Source of the DNA: Euptelea pleiosperma
Taxonomy: Eukaryota > Streptophyta > Magnoliopsida > Ranunculales > Eupteleaceae
Assembly: GCA_035048495.1 (NCBI GenBank)
Contig: JASUTR010000122.1
Location: forward strand, 62,001 to 126,000
Direction: 5' to 3'
DNA: 64,000 bases
The notes beneath the pieces were generated by a model. That model saw nothing but the letters and a program-made list of their open reading frames with translations, made no database searches and was not told the DNA's origin. A program made the translations under genes and the position numbers. Positions 25,401 to 40,400 of this stretch are shown here, in pieces. Each line of letters begins with the position of its first letter. Positions within the stretch are counted from its first letter, which is position 1.

Positions 25401-28400
25401 CAGAGTCCGATTAAAGACATTGACGCACGGATGGAGCTAACTTGTGTCGACTGTCACGAATCTAATTCCAACACTTCAAATGTGTTGAAACAATAGTAAT
25501 AGAAGAGTTTGAGTCCAATTACGAGGTCCGGTTGCGAAAAAGTCACAAGTTATAGGCTTCGGACTGTAAGACACAAACTGAGTCAAAATTGAGACGTTGA
25601 CACACGGATGGAGCTAACTTGTTTCGACTGTCACCAATCTTTTTCAAACACTTCAAATGTTTTGAAACAATAGTATTGCAAGAGTTTGAGTCCAATTACG
25701 AGGTCCGGTTGCAAAAATGTCACAAGTTATAGGCTACGGAATGTAACCCACAAACTGAGTCCAATTAAAGACATTGACGCACGGATGGAGCTAATTTGTT
25801 TCGACTGTTCCGAATCTTGTTCCAACACTTCAAATATGTTGAAACAATAGTAATGGAAGAGTTTGAGTCCAATTACGAGGTCCGGTTGTGAAAAAGTCAC
25901 AAGTTATTGGCTTCGGAATGTAACACACAAACTGAGTCCAATTTGACACGTTGACGCACGGCTGGAGCTAACATGTTTCGACTGTGCTGAATCTTGTTCC
26001 AACACTTCAAATGTGTTGAAACAATAGTAATGAAAGAGTTTGAGTCCAATTACGAGGTCTGGTTGCAAAAAAGTCACAAGTTATAGGCTTCGGAATATAA
26101 AACACAAACTAAGTCCAATTAAAGATATTGACGCACGGACGGAGCTAACTTGTTTCGACTGGCACGAATCTTATTCCAACAATTCAAATGTGTTAAAACA
26201 ATAGTAATGGAAGAGTTTGAGTCCAATTACAAGGTCCGGTTGCGAAAAAGTCACAAGTTATAGGCTTCGGAATGTAACACACAAACTGAGTCCAATTTGA
26301 GACGTTGACGCACGGATGGAGCTAACATGTTTCGACTGTGCTGAATCTTGTTCCAACACTTCAAATGTGTTGAAACAATAGTAATGAAAGAGTTAGAGTC
26401 CAATTACGAGGACCGGTTGCGAAAAAGTCACAAGTTATAGGCTTCGGAATGTAACACAAAAACTGAGTCCAATTAAAGACATTCACGCACGGATGGAGCT
26501 AACTTGTTTCGACTGGCACGAATCTTATTCCAACACTTCAAATGTGTTAAAACAATAGTAATGGAAGAGTTTGAGTCCAATTACGAGGTCCGGTTGCGAA
26601 AAAGTCACAAGTTATAGGCTTCGGAATGTAACACACAAACTGAGTCCAATTTGAGACGTTGACGCACGGATGGAGCGAACATGTTTCGACTGTGCTGAAT
26701 CTTGTTCCAACACTTAAAATGTGTTGAAACAATAGTAATGGAAGAGTTTGAGTCCAATTACGAGGTCCGGTTGCAAAAAAGTCGCAAGTTATAGGCTTCG
26801 GAATATAAAACACAAACTGAGTCCAATTAAAGAAATTGACGCACGGATGGAGCTAACTTGTTTCGACTGGCACGAATCTTATTCCCACACTTCAAATGTG
26901 TTAAAACAATAGGAATGGAAGAGTTTGAGTCCAATTACGAGGTCCGGTTGCGAAAAAGTCACAAGTTATAGGCTTCGGAATGTAAGACAAAAACCGAGTC
27001 CAATTTGAGACGTTGACGCACTGATGGAGCTAACTTGTTTAGACTATTTCGAATCTTGTTCCAACACTTCAAATGTGTTGAAACAATAGTAATGGAAGAG
27101 TTTGAGTCCAATTACGAGGTCCGGTTGCGAAAAAGTCACAAGTTATTGGCTTCGGAATGTAACACACAAACTGAGTCCAATTAAAGACATTGACGCACGG
27201 ATGGAGCTAACTTGTGTCGACTGTCACGAATCTAATTCCAACACTTCAAATGTGTTGAAACAATAGTAATAGAAGAGTTTGAGTCCAATTACGAGGTCCG
27301 GTTGCGAAAAAGTCACAAGTTATAGGCTTCGGACTGTAAGACACAAACTGAGTCAAAATTGAGACGTTGACACACGGATGGAGCTAACTTGTTTCGACTG
27401 TCACCAATCTTTTTCAAACACTTCAAATGTTTTGAAACAATAGTATTGCAAGAGTTTGAGTCCAATTACGAGGTCCGGTTGCAAAAATGTCCCAAGTTAT
27501 AGGCTACGGAATGTAACCCACAAACTGAGTCCAATTAAAGACATTGACGCACGGATGGAGCTAATTTGTTTCGACTGTTCCGAATCTTGTTCCAACACTT
27601 CAAATATGTTGAAACAATAGTAATGGAAGAGTTTGAGTCCAATTACGAGGTCCGGTTGTGAAAAAGTCACAAGTTATTGGCTTCGGAATGTAACACACAA
27701 ACTGAGTCCAATTAAAATCATTGACGCACGGATGGAGCTAACTTGTGTCGACTGTCACGAATCTTATTCCAACACTTCAAATGTGTTGAAACAATAGTAA
27801 TGGAAGAGTTTGAGTCCAATTACAAGGTCCGGTTGCGAAAAAGCCACAAGTTATAGGCTTCGGAATGTAACACACAAACTGAGTCCAATTTGAGACGTTG
27901 ACGCACGGATGGAGCTAACATGTTTCGACTGTGCTGAATCTTGTTCCAACACTTAAAATGTGTTGAAACAATAGTAATGGAAGAGTTTGAGTCCAATTAC
28001 GAGGTCCGGTTGCGAAAAAGTCACAAGTTATAGGCTTCGGACTGTAAGACACAAACTGAGTCAAAATTGAGACGTTGACACACGGATGGAGCTAACTTGT
28101 TTCGACTGTCACCAATCTTTTTCAAACACTTCAAATGTTTTGAAACAATAGTATTGCAAGAGTTTGAGTCCAATTACGAGGTCCGGTTGCAAAAATGTCA
28201 CAAGTTATAGGCTACGGAATGTAACCCACAAACTGAGTCCAATTAAAGACATTGACGCACGGATGGAGCTAATTTGTTTCGACTGTTCCGAATCTTGTTC
28301 CAACACTTCAAATATGTTGAAACAATAGTAATGGAAGAGTTTGAGTCCAATTACGAGGTCCGGTTGTGAAAAAGTCACAAGTTATTGGCTTCGGAATGTA

Positions 28401-31400
28401 ACACACAAACTGAGTCCAATTTGACACGTTGACGCACGGCTGGAGCTAACATGTTTCGACTGTGCTGAATCTTGTTCCAACACTTCAAATGTGTTGAAAC
28501 AATAGTAATGAAAGAGTTTGAGTCCAATTACGAGGTCTGGTTGCAAAAAAGTCACAAGTTATAGGCTTCGGAATATAAAACACAAACTAAGTCCAATTAA
28601 AGATATTGACGCACGGACGGAGCTAACTTGTTTCGACTGGCACGAATCTTATTCCAACAATTCAAATGTGTTAAAACAATAGTAATGGAAGAGTTTGAGT
28701 CCAATTACAAGGTCCGGTTGCGAAAAAGTCACAAGTTATAGGCTTCGGAATGTAACACACAAACTGAGTCCAATTTGAGACGTTGACGCACGGATGGAGC
28801 TAACATGTTTCGACTGTGCTGAATCTTGTTCCAACACTTCAAATGTGTTGAAACAATAGTAATGAAAGAGTTAGAGTCCAATTACGAGGACCGGTTGCGA
28901 AAAAGTCACAAGTTATAGGCTTCGGAATGTAACACAAAAACTGAGTCCAATTAAAGACATTCACGCACGGATGGAGCTAACTTGTTTCGACTGGCACGAA
29001 TCTTATTCCAACACTTCAAATGTGTTAAAACAATAGTAATGGAAGAGTTTGAGTCCAATTACGAGGTCCGGTTGCGAAAAAGTCACAAGTTATAGGCTTC
29101 GGAATGTAACACACAAACTGAGTCCAATTTGAGACGTTGACGCACGGATGGAGCGAACATGTTTCGACTGTGCTGAATCTTGTTCCAACACTTAAAATGT
29201 GTTGAAACAATAGTAATGGAAGAGTTTGAGTCCAATTACGAGGTCCGGTTGCAAAAAAGTCGCAAGTTATAGGCTTCGGAATATAAAACACAAACTGAGT
29301 CCAATTAAAGAAATTGACGCACGGATGGAGCTAACTTGTTTCGACTGGCACGAATCTTATTCCCACACTTCAAATGTGTTAAAACAATAGGAATGGAAGA
29401 GTTTGAGTCCAATTACAAGGTCCGGTTGCGAAAAAGTCACAAGTTATAGGCTTCGGAATGTAAGACAAAAACCGAGTCCAATTTGAGACGTTGACGCACT
29501 GATGGAGCTAACTTGTTTAGACTATTTCGAATCTTGTTCCAACACTTCAAATGTGTTGAAACAATAGTAATGGAAGAGTTTGAGTCCAATTACGAGGTCC
29601 GGTTGCGAAAAAGTCACAAGTTATTGGCTTCGGAATGTAACACACAAACTGAGTCCAATTAAAGACATTGACGCACGGATGGAGCTAACTTGTGTCGACT
29701 GTCACGAATCTAATTCCAACACTTCAAATGTGTTGAAACAATAGTAATCGAAGAGTTTGAGTCCAATTACGAGGTCCGGTTGCGAAAAAGTCACAAGTTA
29801 TAGGCTTCGGACTGTAAGACACAAACTGAGTCAAAATTGAGACGTTGACACACGGATGGAGCTAACTTGTTTCGACTGTCACCAATCTTTTTCAAACACT
29901 TCAAATGTTTTGAAACAATAGTATTGCAAGAGTTTGAGTCCAATTACGAGGTCCGGTTGCAAAAATGTCACAAGTTATAGGCTACGGAATGTAACCCACA
30001 AACTGAGTCCAATTAAAGACATTGACGCACGGATGGAGCTAATTTGTTTCGACTGTTCCGAATCTTGTTCCAACACTTCAAATATGTTGAAACAATAGTA
30101 ATGGAAGAGTTTGAGTCCAATTACGAGGTCCGGTTGTGAAAAAGTCACAAGTTATTGGCTTCGGAATGTAACACACAAACTGAGTCCAATTAAAATCATT
30201 GACGCACGGATGGAGCTAACTTGTGTCGACTGTCACGAATCTTATTCCAACACTTCAAATGTGTTGAAACAATAGTAATGGAAGAGTTTGAGTCCAATTA
30301 CAAGGTCCGGTTGCGAAAAAGTCACAAGTTATAGGCTTCGGAATGTAACACACAAACTGAGTCCAATTTGAGACGTTGACGCACGGATGGAGCTAACATG
30401 TTTCGACTGTGCTGAATCTTGTTCCAACACTTAAAATGTGTTGAAACAATAGTAATGGAAGAGTTTGAGTCCAATTACGAGGTCCGGTTGCAAAAAAGTC
30501 GCAAGTTATAGGCTTCGGAATATAAAACACAAACTGAGTCCAATTAAAGAAATTGACGCACGGATGGAGCTAACTTGTTTCGACTGGCACGAATCTTATT
30601 CCCACACTTCAAATGTGTTAAAACAATAGGAATGGAAGAGTTTGAGTCCAATTACGAGGTCCGGTTGCGAAAAAGTCACAAGTTATAGGCTTCGGAATGT
30701 AAGACAAAAACCGAGTCCAATTTGAGACGTTGACGCACTGATGGAGCTAACTTGTTTAGACTATTTCGAATCTTGTTCCAACACTTCAAATGTGTTGAAA
30801 CAATAGTAATGGAAGAGTTTGAGTCCAATTACGAGGTCCGGTTGCGAAAAAGTCACAAGTTATTGGCTTCGGAATGTAACACACAAACAGAGTCCGATTA
30901 AAGACATTGACGCACGGATGGAGCTAACTTGTGTCGACTGTCACGAATCTAATTCCAACACTTCAAATGTGTTGAAACAATAGTAATAGAAGAGTTTGAG
31001 TCCAATTACGAGGTCCGGTTGCGAAAAAGTCACAAGTTATAGGCTTCGGACTGTAAGACACAAACTGAGTCAAAATTGAGACGTTGACACACGGATGGAG
31101 CTAACTTGTTTCGACTGTCACCAATCTTTTTCAAACACTTCAAATGTTTTGAAACAATAGTATTGCAAGAGTTTGAGTCCAATTACGAGGTCCGGTTGCA
31201 AAAATGTCACAAGTTATAGGCTACGGAATGTAACCCACAAACTGAGTCCAATTAAAGACATTGACGCACGGATGGAGCTAATTTGTTTCGACTGTTCCGA
31301 ATCTTGTTCCAACACTTCAAATATGTTGAAACAATAGTAATGGAAGAGTTTGAGTCCAATTACGAGGTCCGGTTGTGAAAAAGTCACAAGTTATTGGCTT

Positions 31401-34400
31401 CGGAATGTAACACACAAACTGAGTCCAATTAAAATCATTGACGCACGGATGGAGCTAACTTGTGTCGACTGTCACGAATCTTATTCCAACACTTCAAATG
31501 TGTTGAAACAATAGTAATGGAAGAGTTTGAGTCCAATTACAAGGTCCGGTTGCGAAAAAGTCACAAGTTATAGGCTTCGGAATGTAACACACAAACTGAG
31601 TCCAATTTGAGACGTTGACGCACGGATGGAGCTAACATGTTTCGACTGTGCTGAATCTTGTTCCAACACTTAAAATGTGTTGAAACAATAGTAATGGAAG
31701 AGTTTGAGTCCAATTACGAGGTCCGGTTGCGAAAAAGTCACAAGTTATTGGCTTCGGAATGTAACACACAAACAGAGTCCGATTAAAGACATTGACGCAC
31801 GGATGGAGCTAACTTGTGTCGACTGTCACGAATCTAATTCCAACACTTCAAATGTGTTGAAACAATAGTAATAGAAGAGTTTGAGTCCAATTACGAGGTC
31901 CGGTTGCGAAAAAGTCACAAGTTATAGGCTTCGGACTGTAAGACACAAACTGAGTCAAAATTGAGACGTTGACACACGGATGGAGCTAACTTGTTTCGAC
32001 TGTCACCAATCTTTTTCAAACACTTCAAATGTTTTGAAACAATAGTATTGCAAGAGTTTGAGTCCAATTACGAGGTCCGGTTGCAAAAATGTCACAAGTT
32101 ATAGGCTACGGAATGTAACCCACAAACTGAGTCCAATTAAAGACATTGACGCACGGATGGAGCTAATTTGTTTCGACTGTTCCGAATCTTGTTCCAACAC
32201 TTCAAATATGTTGAAACAATAGTAATGGAAGAGTTTGAGTCCAATTACGAGGTCCGGTTGTGAAAAAGTCACAAGTTATTGGCTTCGGAATGTAACACAC
32301 AAACTGAGTCCAATTAAAATCATTGACGCACGGATGGAGCTAACTTGTGTCGACTGTCACGAATCTTATTCCAACACTTCAAATGTGTTGAAACAATAGT
32401 AATGGAAGAGTTTGAGTCCAATTACAAGGTCCGGTTGCGAAAAAGTCACAAGTTATAGGCTTCGGAATGTAACACACAAACTGAGTCCAATTTGAGACGT
32501 TGACGCACGGATGGAGCTAACATGTTTCGACTGTGCTGAATCTTGTTCCAACACTTAAAATGTGTTGAAACAATAGTAATGGAAGAGTTTGAGTCCAATT
32601 ACGAGGTCCGGTTGCGAAAAAGTCACAAGTTATTGGCTTCGGAATGTAACACACAAACAGAGTCCGATTAAAGACATTGACGCACGGATGGAGCTAACTT
32701 GTGTCGACTGTCACGAATCTAATTCCAACACTTCAAATGTGTTGAAACAATAGTAATAGAAGAGTTTGAGTCCAATTACGAGGTCCGGTTGCGAAAAAGT
32801 CACAAGTTATAGGCTTCGGACTGTAAGACACAAACTGAGTCAAAATTGAGACGTTGACACACGGATGGAGCTAACTTGTTTCGACTGTCACCAATCTTTT
32901 TCAAACACTTCAAATGTTTTGAAACAATAGTATTGCAAGAGTTTGAGTCCAATTACGAGGTCCGGTTGCAAAAATGTCACAAGTTATAGGCTACGGAATG
33001 TAACCCACAAACTGAGTCCAATTAAAGACATTGACGCACGGATGGAGCTAATTTGTTTCGACTGTTCCGAATCTTGTTCCAACACTTCAAATATGTTGAA
33101 ACAATAGTAATGGAAGAGTTTGAGTCCAATTACGAGGTCCGGTTGTGAAAAAGTCACAAGTTATTGGCTTCGGAATGTAACACACAAACTGAGTCCAATT
33201 TGACACGTTGACGCACGGCTGGAGCTAACATGTTTCGACTGTGCTGAATCTTGTTCCAACACTTCAAATGTGTTGAAACAATAGTAATGAAAGAGTTTGA
33301 GTCCAATTACGAGGTCTGGTTGCAAAAAAGTCACAAGTTATAGGCTTCGGAATATAAAACACAAACTAAGTCCAATTAAAGATATTGACGCACGGACGGA
33401 GCTAACTTGTTTCGACTGGCACGAATCTTATTCCAACAATTCAAATGTGTTAAAACAATAGTAATGGAAGAGTTTGAGTCCAATTACAAGGTCCGGTTGC
33501 AAAAAAGTCACAAGTTATAGGCTTCGGAATGTAACACACAAACTGAGTCCAATTTGAGACGTTGACGCACGGATGGAGCTAACATGTTTCGACTGTGCTG
33601 AATCTTGTTCCAACACTTCAAATGTGTTGAAACAATAGTAATGAAAGAGTTAGAGTCCAATTACGAGGACCGGTTGCGAAAAAGTCACAAGTTATAGGCT
33701 TCGGAATGTAACACAAAAACTGAGTCCAATTAAAGACATTCACGCACGGATGGAGCTAACTTGTTTCGACTGGCACGAATCTTATTCCAACACTTCAAAT
33801 GTGTTAAAACAATAGTAATGGAAGAGTTTGAGTCCAATTACGAGGTCCGGTTGCGAAAAAGTCACAAGTTATAGGCTTCGGAATGTAACACACAAACTGA
33901 GTCCAATTTGAGACGTTGACGCACGGATGGAGCGAACATGTTTCGACTGTGCTGAATCTTGTTCCAACACTTAAAATGTGTTGAAACAATAGTAATGGAA
34001 GAGTTTGAGTCCAATTACGAGGTCCGGTTGCAAAAAAGTCGCAAGTTATAGGCTTCGGAATATAAAACACAAACTGAGTCCAATTAAAGAAATTGACGCA
34101 CGGATGGAGCTAACTTGTTTCGACTGGCACGAATCTTATTCCCACACTTCAAATGTGTTAAAACAATAGGAATGGAAGAGTTTGAGTCCAATTACGAGGT
34201 CCGGTTGCGAAAAAGTCACAAGTTATAGGCTTCGGAATGTAAGACAAAAATCGAGTCCAATTTGAGACGTTGACGCACTGATGGAGCTAACTTGTTTAGA
34301 CTATTTCGAATCTTGTTCCAACACTTCAAATGTGTTGAAACAATAGTAATGGAAGAGTTTGAGTCCAATTACGAGGTCCGGTTGCGAAAAAGTCACAAGT

Positions 34401-37400
34401 TATTGGCTTCGGAATGTAACACACAAACTGAGTCCAATTAAAGACATTGACGCACGGATGGAGCTAACTTGTGTCGACTGTCACGAATCTAATTCCAACA
34501 CTTCAAATGTGTTGAAACAATAGTAATAGAAGAGTTTGAGTCCAATTACGAGGTCCGGTTGCGAAAAAGTCACAAGTTATAGGCTTCGGACTGTAAGACA
34601 CAAACTGAGTCAAAATTGAGACGTTGACACACGGATGGAGCTAACTTGTTTCGACTGTCACCAATCTTTTTCAAACACTTCAAATGTTTTGAAACAATAG
34701 TATTGCAAGAGTTTGAGTCCAATTACGAGGTCCGGTTGCAAAAATGTCACAAGTTATAGGCTACGGAATGTAACCCACAAACTGAGTCCAATTAAAGACA
34801 TTGACGCACGGATGGAGCTAATTTGTTTCGACTGTTCCGAATCTTGTTCCAACACTTCAAATATGTTGAAACAATAGTAATGGAAGAGTTTGAGTCCAAT
34901 TACGAGGTCCGGTTGTGAAAAAGTCACAAGTTATTGGCTTCGGAATGTAACACACAAACTGAGTCCAATTAAAATCATTGACGCACGGATGGAGCTAACT
35001 TGTGTCGACTGTCACGAATCTTATTCCAACACTTCAAATGTGTTGAAACAATAGTAATGGAAGAGTTTGAGTCCAATTACAAGGTCCGGTTGCGAAAAAG
35101 TCACAAGTTATAGGCTTCGGAATGTAACACACAAACTGAGTCCAATTTGAGACGTTGACGCACGGATGGAGCGAACATGTTTCGACTGTGCTGAATCTTG
35201 TTCCAACACTTAAAATGTGTTGAAACAATAGTAATGGAAGAGTTTGAGTCCAATTACGAGGTCCGGTTGCAAAAAAGTCGCAAGTTATAGGCTTCGGAAT
35301 ATAAAACACAAACTGAGTCCAATTAAAGAAATTGACGCACGGATGGAGCTAACTTGTTTCGACTGGCACGAATCTTATTCCCACACTTCAAATGTGTTAA
35401 AACAATAGGAATGGAAGAGTTTGAGTCCAATTACGAGGTCCGGTTGCGAAAAAGTCACAAGTTATAGGCTTCGGAATGTAAGACAAAAACCGAGTCCAAT
35501 TTGAGACGTTGACGCACTGATGGAGCTAACTTGTTTAGACTATTTCGAATCTTGTTCCAACACTTCAAATGTGTTGAAACAATAGTAATGGAAGAGTTTG
35601 AGTCCAATTACGAGGTCCGGTTGCGAAAAAGTCACAAGTTATTGGCTTCGGAATGTAACACACAAACAGAGTCCGATTAAAGACATTGACGCACGGATGG
35701 AGCTAACTTGTGTCGACTGTCACGAATCTAATTCCAACACTTCAAATGTGTTGAAACAATAGTAATAGAAGAGTTTGAGTCCAATTACGAGGTCCGGTTG
35801 CGAAAAAGTCACAAGTTATAGGCTTCGGACTGTAAGACACAAACTGAGTCAAAATTGAGACGTTGACACACGGATGGAGCTAACTTGTTTCGACTGTCAC
35901 CAATCTTTTTCAAACACTTCAAATGTTTTGAAACAATAGTATTGCAAGAGTTTGAGTCCAATTACGAGGTCCAGTTGCAAAAATGTCACAAGTTATAGGC
36001 TACGGAATGTAACCCACAAACTGAGTCCAATTAAAGACATTGACGCACGGATGGAGCTAATTTGTTTCGACTGTTCCGAATCTTGTTCCAACACTTCAAA
36101 TATGTTGAAACAATAGTAATGGAAGAGTTTGAGTCCAATTACGAGGTCCGGTTGTGAAAAAGTCACAAGTTATTGGCTTCGGAATGTAACACACAAACTG
36201 AGTCCAATTTGACACGTTGACGCACGGCTGGAGCTAACATGTTTCGACTGTGCTGAATCTTGTTCCAACACTTCAAATGTGTTGAAACAATAGTAATGAA
36301 AGAGTTTGAGTCCAATTACGAGGTCTGGTTGCAAAAAAGTCACAAGTTATAGGCTTCGGAATATAAAACACAAACTAAGTCCAATTAAAGATATTGACGC
36401 ACGGATGGAGCTAACTTGTTTCGACTGGCACGAATCTTATTCCAACAATTCAAATGTGTTAAAACAATAGTAATGGAAGAGTTTGAGTCCAATTACAAGG
36501 TCCGGTTGCTAAAAAGTCACAAGTTATAGGCTTCGGAATGTAACACACAAACTGAGTCCAATTTGAGACGTTGACGCACGGATGGAGCTAACATGTTTCG
36601 ACTGTGCTGAATCTTGTTCCAACACTTAAAATGTGTTGAAACAATAGTAATGGAAGAGTTTGAGTCCAATTACGAGGTCCGGTTGCGAAAAAGTCACAAG
36701 TTATTGGCTTCGGAATGTAACACACAAACAGAGTCCGATTAAAGACATTGACGCACGGATGGAGCTAACTTGTGTCGACTGTCACGAATCTAATTCCAAC
36801 ACTTCAAATGTGTTGAAACAATAGTAATAGAAGAGTTTGAGTCCAATTACGAGGTCCGGTTGCGAAAAAGTCACAAGTTATAGGCTTCGGACTGTAAGAC
36901 ACAAACTGAGTCAAAATTGAGACGTTGACACACGGATGGAGCTAACTTGTTTCGACTGTCACCAATCTTTTTCAAACACCTCAAATGTTTTGAAACAATA
37001 GTATTGCAAGAGTTCGAGTCCAATTACGAGGTCCGGTTGCAAAAATGTCACAAGTTATAGGCTACGGAATGTAACCCACAAACTGAGTCCAATTAAAGAC
37101 ATTGACGCACGGATGGAGCTAATTTGTTTCGACTGTTCCGAATCTTGTTCCAACACTTCAAATATGTTGAAACAATAGTAATGGAAGAGTTTGAGTCCAA
37201 TTACGAGGTCCGATTGTGAAAAAGTCACAAGTTATTGGCTTCGGAATGTAACACACAAACTGAGTCCAATTAAAATCATTGACGCACGGATGGAGCTAAC
37301 TTGTGTCGACTGTCACGAATCTTATTCCAACACTTCAAATGTGTTGAAACAATAGTAATGGAAGAGTTTGAGTCCAATTACAAGGTCCGGTTGCGAAAAA

Positions 37401-40400
37401 GTCACAAGTTATAGGCTTCGGAATGTAACACACAAACTGAGTCCAATTTGAGACGTTGACGCACGGATGGAGCTAACATGTTTCGACTGTGCTGAATCTT
37501 GTTCCAACACTTAAAATGTGTTGAAACAATAGTAATGGAAGAGTTTGAGTCCAATTACGAGGTCCGGTTGCGAAAAAGTCACAAGTTATTGGCTTCGGAA
37601 TGTAACACACAAACAGAGTCCGATTAAAGACATTGACGCACGGATGGAGCTAACTTGTGTCGACTGTCACGAATCTAATTCCAACACTTCAAATGTTTTG
37701 AAACAATAGTAATAGAAGAGTTTGAGTCCAATTACGAGGTCCGGTTGCGAAAAAGTCACAAGTTATAGGCTTCGGACTGTAAGACACAAACTGAGTCAAA
37801 ATTGAGACGTTGACACACGGATGGAGCTAACTTGTTTCGACTGTCACCAATCTTTTTCAAACACTTCAAATGTTTTGAAACAATAGTATTGCAAGAGTTT
37901 GAGTCCAATTACGAGGTCCGGTTGCAAAAATGTCACAAGTTATAGGCTACGGAATGTAACCCACAAACTGAGTCCAATTAAAGACATTGACGCACGGATG
38001 GAGCTAATTTGTTTCGACTGTTCCGAATCTTGTTCCAACACTTCAAATATGTTGAAACAATAGTAATGGAAGAGTTTGAGTCCAATTACGAGGTCCGGTT
38101 GTGAAAAAGTCACAAGTTATTGGCTTCGGAATGTAACACACAAACTGAGTCCAATTTGACACGTTGACGCACGGCTGGAGCTAACATGTTTCGACTGTGC
38201 TGAATCTTGTTCCAACACTTCAAATGTGTTGAAACAATAGTAATGAAAGAGTTTGAGTCCAATTACGAGGTCTGGTTGCAAAAAAGTCACAAGTTATAGG
38301 CTTCGGAATATAAAACACAAACTAAGTCCAATTAAAGATATTGACGCACGGACGGAGCTAACTTGTTTCGACTGGCACGAATCTTATTCCAACAATTCAA
38401 ATGTGTTAAAACAATAGTAATGGAAGAGTTTGAGTCCAATTACAAGGTCCGGTTGCGAAAAAGTCACAAGTTATAGGCTTCGGAATGTAACACACAAACT
38501 GAGTCCAATTTGAGACGTTGACGCACGGATGGAGCTAACATGTTTCGACTGTGCTGAATCTTGTTCCAACACTTCAAATGTGTTGAAACAATAGTAATGA
38601 AAGAGTTAGAGTCCAATTACGAGGACCGGTTGCGAAAAAGTCACAAGTTATAGGCTTCGGAATGTAACACAAAAACTGAGTCCAATTAAAGACATTCACG
38701 CACGGATGGAGCTAACTTGTTTCGACTGGCACGAATCTTATTCCAACACTTCAAATGTGTTAAAACAATAGTAATGGAAGAGTTTGAGTCCAATTACGAG
38801 GTCCGGTTGCGAAAAAGTCACAAGTTATAGGCTTCGGAATGTAACACACAAACTGAGTCCAATTTGAGACGTTGACGCACGGATGGAGCGAACATGTTTC
38901 GACTGTGCTGAATCTTGTTCCAACACTTAAAATGTGTTGAAACAATAGTAATGGAAGAGTTTGAGTCCAATTACGAGGTCCGGTTGCAAAAAAGTCGCAA
39001 GTTATAGGCTTCGGAATATAAAACACAAACTGAGTCCAATTAAAGAAATTGACGCACGGATGGAGCTAACTTGTTTCGACTGGCACGAATCTTATTCCCA
39101 CACTTCAAATGTGTTAAAACAATAGGAATGGAAGAGTTTGAGTCCAATTACGAGGTCCGGTTGCGAAAAAGTCACAAGTTATAGGCTTCGGAATGTAAGA
39201 CAAAAACCGAGTCCAATTTGAGACGTTGACGCACTGATGGAGCTAACTTGTTTAGACTATTTCGAATCTTGTTCCAACACTTCAAATGTGTTGAAACAAT
39301 AGTAATGGAAGAGTTTGAGTCCAATTACGAGGTCCGGTTGCGAAAAAGTCACAAGTTATTGGCTTCGGAATGTAACACACAAACTGAGTCCAATTAAAGA
39401 CATTGACGCACGGATGGAGCTAACTTGTGTCGACTGTCACGAATCTAATTCCAACACTTCAAATGTGTTGAAACAATAGTAATAGAAGAGTTTGAGTCCA
39501 ATTACGAGGTCCGGTTGCGAAAAAGTCACAAGTTATAGGCTTCGGACTGTAAGACACAAACTGAGTCAAAATTGAGACGTTGACACACGGATGGAGCTAA
39601 CTTGTTTCGACTGTCACCAATCTTTTTCAAACACTTCAAATGTTTTGAAACAATAGTATTGCAAGAGTTTGAGTCCAATTACGAGGTCCGGTTGCAAAAA
39701 TGTCACAAGTTATAGGCTACGGAATGTAACCCACAAACTGAGTCCAATTAAAGACATTGACGCACGGATGGAGCTAATTTGTTTCGACTGTTCCGAATCT
39801 TGTTCCAACACTTCAAATATGTTGAAACAATAGTAATGGAAGAGTTTGAGTCCAATTACGAGGTCCGGTTGTGAAAAAGTCACAAGTTATTGGCTTCGGA
39901 ATGTAACACACAAACTGAGTCCAATTAAAATCATTGACGCACGGATGGAGCTAACTTGTGTCGACTGTCACGAATCTTATTCCAACACTTCAAATGTGTT
40001 GAAACAATAGTAATGGAAGAGTTTGAGTCCAATTACAAGGTCCGGTTGCGAAAAAGTCACAAGTTATAGGCTTCGGAATGTAACACACAAACTGAGTCCA
40101 ATTTGAGACGTTGACGCACGGATGGAGCTAACATGTTTCGACTGTGCTGAATCTTGTTCCAACACTTAAAATGTGTTGAAACAATAGTAATGGAAGAGTT
40201 TGAGTCCAATTACGAGGTCCGGTTGCAAAAAAGTCGCAAGTTATAGGCTTCGGAATATAAAACACAAACTGAGTCCAATTAAAGAAATTGACGCACGGAT
40301 GGAGCTAACTTGTTTCGACTGGCACGAATCTTATTCCCACACTTCAAATGTGTTAAAACAATAGGAATGGAAGAGTTTGAGTCCAATTACGAGGTCCGGT